From Winogradskyella sp. (GTDB lineage: Bacteria > Bacteroidota > Bacteroidia > Flavobacteriales > Flavobacteriaceae), in NCBI RefSeq assembly GCF_003712105.1, contig NZ_RHLG01000006.1, positions 110,187 through 174,186 of the forward strand: a stretch of DNA of 64,000 nucleotides, in the 5' to 3' direction. Position numbers and translations under genes: made by a program. Position 1 is the first letter of the stretch; each line of letters starts with the position of its first letter. The notes under the pieces were generated by a model. It saw nothing but the letters and a program-made list of their open reading frames with translations. It did no database searches and was not told the DNA's origin. This document shows positions 62,001 to 64,000 of the stretch, piece after piece.

Positions 62001-64000
62001 TGGCTTAGTAGCCAGTGCAGGTGCACCAGCAGTAGGTAATGGATTTGGAGCCAATGAAATCGCAGATGATGCCTATACCAATATGACTAATGCACCTGTA
62101 GTAGTGACATATACAATAGTCCCTGTTAATGCGGATAATTGTTCTGGTAATGCGTTAGATGTTAACCTTACTATTAATCCAGAACCAGTCTTATCTACAA
62201 CTTTAGATGGTATTACATGTAGTGATACAGCTAGTGGTATTGTTTTAGATGTAGAGCCAGGAAGTATAGCCGCTGTGACCTACAATATTATAGCAATTAA
62301 TGATAATGGCTTAGTAGCCAGTGCAGGTGCACCAGCAGTAGGTAATGGATTTGGAGCTAATGAAATTTCAGATGATGCTTATACAAACACAACAAATCTT
62401 CCAGTACCTGTAATATATACTATAGTGCCAGTAAGTGCAGATAATTGTGAAGGTGATGCATTTGATGTTAATGTTACTATTAATCCAGAACCAGTCTTAT
62501 CCACAACTTTAGATACTACAGTATGTACTGATACAGCTAGCGGTATTGTTTTAGATGTAGCGCCAGGAAGCATAGCCGCTGCGACCTACAATATTATAGC
62601 AATTAATGATAATGGCTTAGTAGCTAGTGCAGGTGCACCAGTAGTAGGTAATGGATTTGGTGTCAACGAAATTGCAGATGATGCTTATACGAATACAACA
62701 AATCTTCCAGTACCAGTCACGTATACTATAGTGCCAGTAAGTGCAGATAATTGTGAAGGCGATGCTTTTGATGTCAATCTCACTATTAGTCCAGAACCAA
62801 TATTATCTACAACTTTAGATGCTACCGTATGTAGTGATGATGTAAGTGGTATTGTCTTAGATGTTGAGCCAGGAAGTATAGCCGCTGTGACCTACAATAT
62901 TATAGCAATTAATGATAATGGCTTAGTAGCCAGTGCAGGAGCACCAGTAGTAGGCAATGGATTTGGAGCTAATGAAATCGCAGATGATGCCTATACCAAT
63001 ATGACTAATGCACCAGTAGTAGTGACGTATACTATAGTACCAGTGAGTGCAGATAATTGTGATGGAAACCCATTTGATGTCAATGTCACTATTAATCCCG
63101 AACCAGTCTTATCCACAACTTTAGATGGTATTACATGTAGTGATACAGCTAGTGGTATTGTTTTAGATGTAGCACCAGGAAGTATAGCCGCTGCGACCTA
63201 TAATATTATAGCAATTAATGATAATGGCTTAGTAGCCAGTGCAGGTGCACCAGCAGTAGGTAACGGATTTGGAGCTAATGAAATTGCAGATGATGCTTAT
63301 ACAAACACAACAAATCTTCCAGTACCTGTAACCTATACTATAGTGCCAGTAAGTGCAGATAATTGTGAAGGTGATGCATTTGATGTTAATGTTACTATTA
63401 ATCCAGAACCAGTCTTATCCACAACTTTAGATACTACAGTATGTACTGATACAGCAAGTGGTATTGTATTAGATGTAGCGCCAGGAAGCATAGCCGCTGC
63501 GACATATAATATTATAGCAATTAATGATAATGGCTTAGTAGCCAGTGCAGGTGCACCAGTAGTAGGTAACGGATTTGGAGCTAATGAAATTGCAGATGAT
63601 GCTTATACAAACACAACAAATCTTCCAGTACCAGTCACGTATACTATAGTGCCAGTAAGTGCAGATAATTGTGAAGGCGATGCATTTGATGTCAATGTCA
63701 CTATTAGTCCAGAACCAATATTATCTACAACTTTAGATGCTACCGTATGTAGTGATGATGTAAGTGGTATTGTCTTAGATGTTGAGCCAGGAAGTATAGC
63801 GGCAGCCACCTATAATATTATAGCAATTAATGATAATGGCTTAGTAGCCAGTGCAGGAGCACCAGTAGTAGGTAATGGATTTGGAGCTAATGAAATCGCA
63901 GATGATGCCTATACCAATATGACTAATGCACCAGTAGTAGTGACGTATACTATAGTACCAGTGAGTGCAGATAATTGTGATGGAAACCCATTTGATGTCA
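59080..64000 (+). CDS. Giant secreted multidomain repeat protein (3' end outside window)
   Basis: The frame from the ATG at 59080 (signal peptide MKNIITTVVFFCVVFVSAQ) is open to the window edge, at least 1640 codons. Domains in order: CUB-like (about residues 20-140), PKD (about 160-230, with YLWDFGDGN), a beta-sandwich region (240-500, AGDDVDIPC through GEEIAWEF), an Ig/PKD-like module (about 545-628, GPDQELCIGDP), then at least ten tandem 102-residue modules with the core NGLVASAGAP and DDAYTNTT. This architecture is typical of type IX secreted adhesins that end in a gliding-motility-associated C-terminal sorting domain, but that end is not in the window. Function and final size are inferred. 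Confidence 0.95.
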   Translation, partial: MKNIITTVVFFCVVFVSAQDINMQNGTFNQCTDMFYDSGGPSGIYSSNENFTLTICPDTPGDSVSLNFTSFNTETGADILTIFDGDDTSASQLGQFSGSSSPGLIEATSANTSGCLTITFSSNGNGNTLGWVAEISCFTPCQTITANVDSTTPAVGSGNAISADVNDTISFNGSGTFSNDGTGATYLWDFGDGNTAMGQSVTHAYTVAGIYNVTLTITDTSGCTSTNNINLSAQIGVTSPGNPSVNAGDDVDIPCDETCTTLNASFLDIGDTSTYTVNSIPYVPPFPFDGLANTINNNIDDAWAGVESLPFDFCFFDQIETQFQVGSNGLIRFDVDPSDATNAWNLQNNTLPNNTNPALGEGNVFTPVHDINPAASTGEEIAWEFIGVAPNRVLVVSFFNVEMWNCPTAIATHMAVFYETTNVIDIYIQDAPFCDEFNNNKAVGIQNDAGTQAFVPPGRNTNEGGTLTMPGWTTSDEAWRFTPAGPSIVEFAWLDAMGNVISNDASFEVCPTDPSTTYTAQVTYTNCNGDVTVVTDDVTVTTNIPFIVDLGPDQELCIGDPDVLLDATVAGSVTYQWALDGVDLPGETNPTLTVSSPDSGVYSVTVTEDVTNCISVDDVAITFFETPVLSSTLDTSACSDDAIGIILDLDIGDLASTTFNITGINTNGLVASAGAPVVGNGFGANEIADDAYTNTTILPVPVIYTIVPVSGAANCLGNAVDVTVMVNPVPVLSIGLDTTVCSDVASGIILDIEAGSIAASTYNITAINTNGLVASAGAPAVGNGFGANEISDDAYTNTTNLPVPVIYTIVPVSADNCEGLALDVNLMVNPEPVLSANLDTTVCSDDLIGVVLDVAPGSVAAATYNIIAINDNGLVASAGAPAVGNGFGVNEIADDAYTNTTNLAVPVTYTIVPVSADNCEGDAFDVNVTISPEPILSASLDVTVCSDNVSGIVLDVGPGSIAAATYNIIAINDNGLVASAGAPAVGNGFGANEIADDAYTNMTNAPVVVTYTIVPVNADNCSGNALDVNLTINPEPVLSTTLDGITCSDTASGIVLDVEPGSIAAVTYNIIAINDNGLVASAGAPAVGNGFGANEISDDAYTNTTNLPVPVIYTIVPVSADNCEGDAFDVNVTINPEPVLSTTLDTTVCTDTASGIVLDVAPGSIAAATYNIIAINDNGLVASAGAPVVGNGFGVNEIADDAYTNTTNLPVPVTYTIVPVSADNCEGDAFDVNLTISPEPILSTTLDATVCSDDVSGIVLDVEPGSIAAVTYNIIAINDNGLVASAGAPVVGNGFGANEIADDAYTNMTNAPVVVTYTIVPVSADNCDGNPFDVNVTINPEPVLSTTLDGITCSDTASGIVLDVAPGSIAAATYNIIAINDNGLVASAGAPAVGNGFGANEIADDAYTNTTNLPVPVTYTIVPVSADNCEGDAFDVNVTINPEPVLSTTLDTTVCTDTASGIVLDVAPGSIAAATYNIIAINDNGLVASAGAPVVGNGFGANEIADDAYTNTTNLPVPVTYTIVPVSADNCEGDAFDVNVTISPEPILSTTLDATVCSDDVSGIVLDVEPGSIAAATYNIIAINDNGLVASAGAPVVGNGFGANEIADDAYTNMTNAPVVVTYTIVPVSADNCDGNPFDV
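60961..64000 (+). repeat. Tandem 306-bp coding repeat array (ten units in window)
   Basis: Units begin at 60961, 61270, 61576, 61882, 62188, 62494, 62800, 63106, 63412 and 63718; the first spacing is 309 and all others are exactly 306 bases (102 codons). Each unit encodes a conserved core: a CSD block, SGIVLDV, TYNIIAIN, NGLVASAGAP, DDAYTN and YTIVPV. Units 2-4, 5-7 and 8-10 form three copies of a 918-bp trimer. The last unit is cut by the window end. Sequence identity is high at the nucleotide level, so assembly collapse or expansion is possible. Confidence 0.93.

Noticed and set aside
61461..63809. Recurrent antisense reading frames of about 65-68 codons within the repeat region (starting with MAAA or MLPG).
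   Set aside because: They recur with the 306-bp period and are the complement of the repeat units; their sequence follows from the sense frame.
60961..64000. The 306-bp repeat as a CRISPR-like or satellite array.
   Set aside because: Unit length, uninterrupted reading frame and protein-level conservation show it is a coding repeat.

Overview
The window comes from a marine Flavobacteriaceae (Bacteroidota) chromosome. The evidence is a low-GC sequence, -7 promoter elements of the TAnnTTTG type instead of TATAAT, the conserved carA-eno-gltA block, a FecI/FecR/TonB-receptor set, a fused SecDF, a green-type proteorhodopsin with a Blh retinal-forming dioxygenase, and a very large secreted repeat protein of the type IX secretion style. 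Genus cannot be fixed from sequence alone; relatives of Winogradskyella or Psychroserpens are plausible. Most of the window is core genome with no plasmid, prophage, IS or CRISPR signature, and I found no tRNA or rRNA gene.

Layout. 1-4.5 kb: carA (5' end outside the window), eno, gltA and a guanidino-group hydrolase. 4.5-9.3 kb (minus): rsfS-ftsH, then LUD protein-cdsA-psd-acyl-CoA-binding protein, a phospholipid block. 9.4-20.6 kb: birA, a SRPBCC protein, pyrE, NUDIX, M14 peptidase lipoprotein, ctlX, a CpcT/CpeT-like lipoprotein, a TPR histidine kinase, a VOC protein, argS and a YfiT/DinB protein. 20.7-26.1 kb: proteorhodopsin (minus) and blh (plus) share a divergent control region; blh converges on an ECF sigma/FecR/STN-TonB receptor operon. 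26.2-33.3 kb: a large acidic modular lipoprotein, ffh, folD and two overlapping secreted proteins of unknown function. 33.4-41.4 kb: a second VOC protein, a six-gene minus-strand run (HerA-like ATPase, lipoprotein, cupin, alpha/beta hydrolase, RluF-like, LytTR regulator), a lipoprotein RidA, queE and a DUF2911 protein. 41.6-54.3 kb (plus): asnB, a GH3 glucosidase, a membrane acyltransferase-like protein, a small coiled-coil protein, gyrB, mdh, an exported protein and secDF. 54.3-58.4 kb (minus): folE, cysS, yidD, lgt, a small membrane protein and a DUF192 lipoprotein. 58.6-64 kb: a small exported protein and the start of a giant surface protein that runs off the window end.

Functional themes. 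Light energy: proteorhodopsin pumps protons and Blh supplies retinal; carotenoid genes are not in the window. Envelope biogenesis: CdsA/Psd make phosphatidylethanolamine, Lgt acylates lipoproteins, YidD and SecDF assist membrane insertion and export, and many lipoproteins are present. Signalling: ECF sigma with FecR and an STN-bearing receptor, a TPR histidine kinase without an adjacent response regulator, and a membrane-bound LytTR regulator.

The least ordinary part is the right end. A reading frame open from 59080 to the window edge encodes signal peptide, CUB-like, PKD and further beta-sandwich domains, followed by at least ten near-identical 102-residue modules (306-bp period) that are organised as 918-bp trimers. 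Other points of interest are a REP-like hairpin just before secDF, a terminator-like hairpin at the very start of the predicted gyrB transcript, perfect inverted repeats upstream of gltA, gyrB and the adhesin operon, and several unassigned exported proteins.
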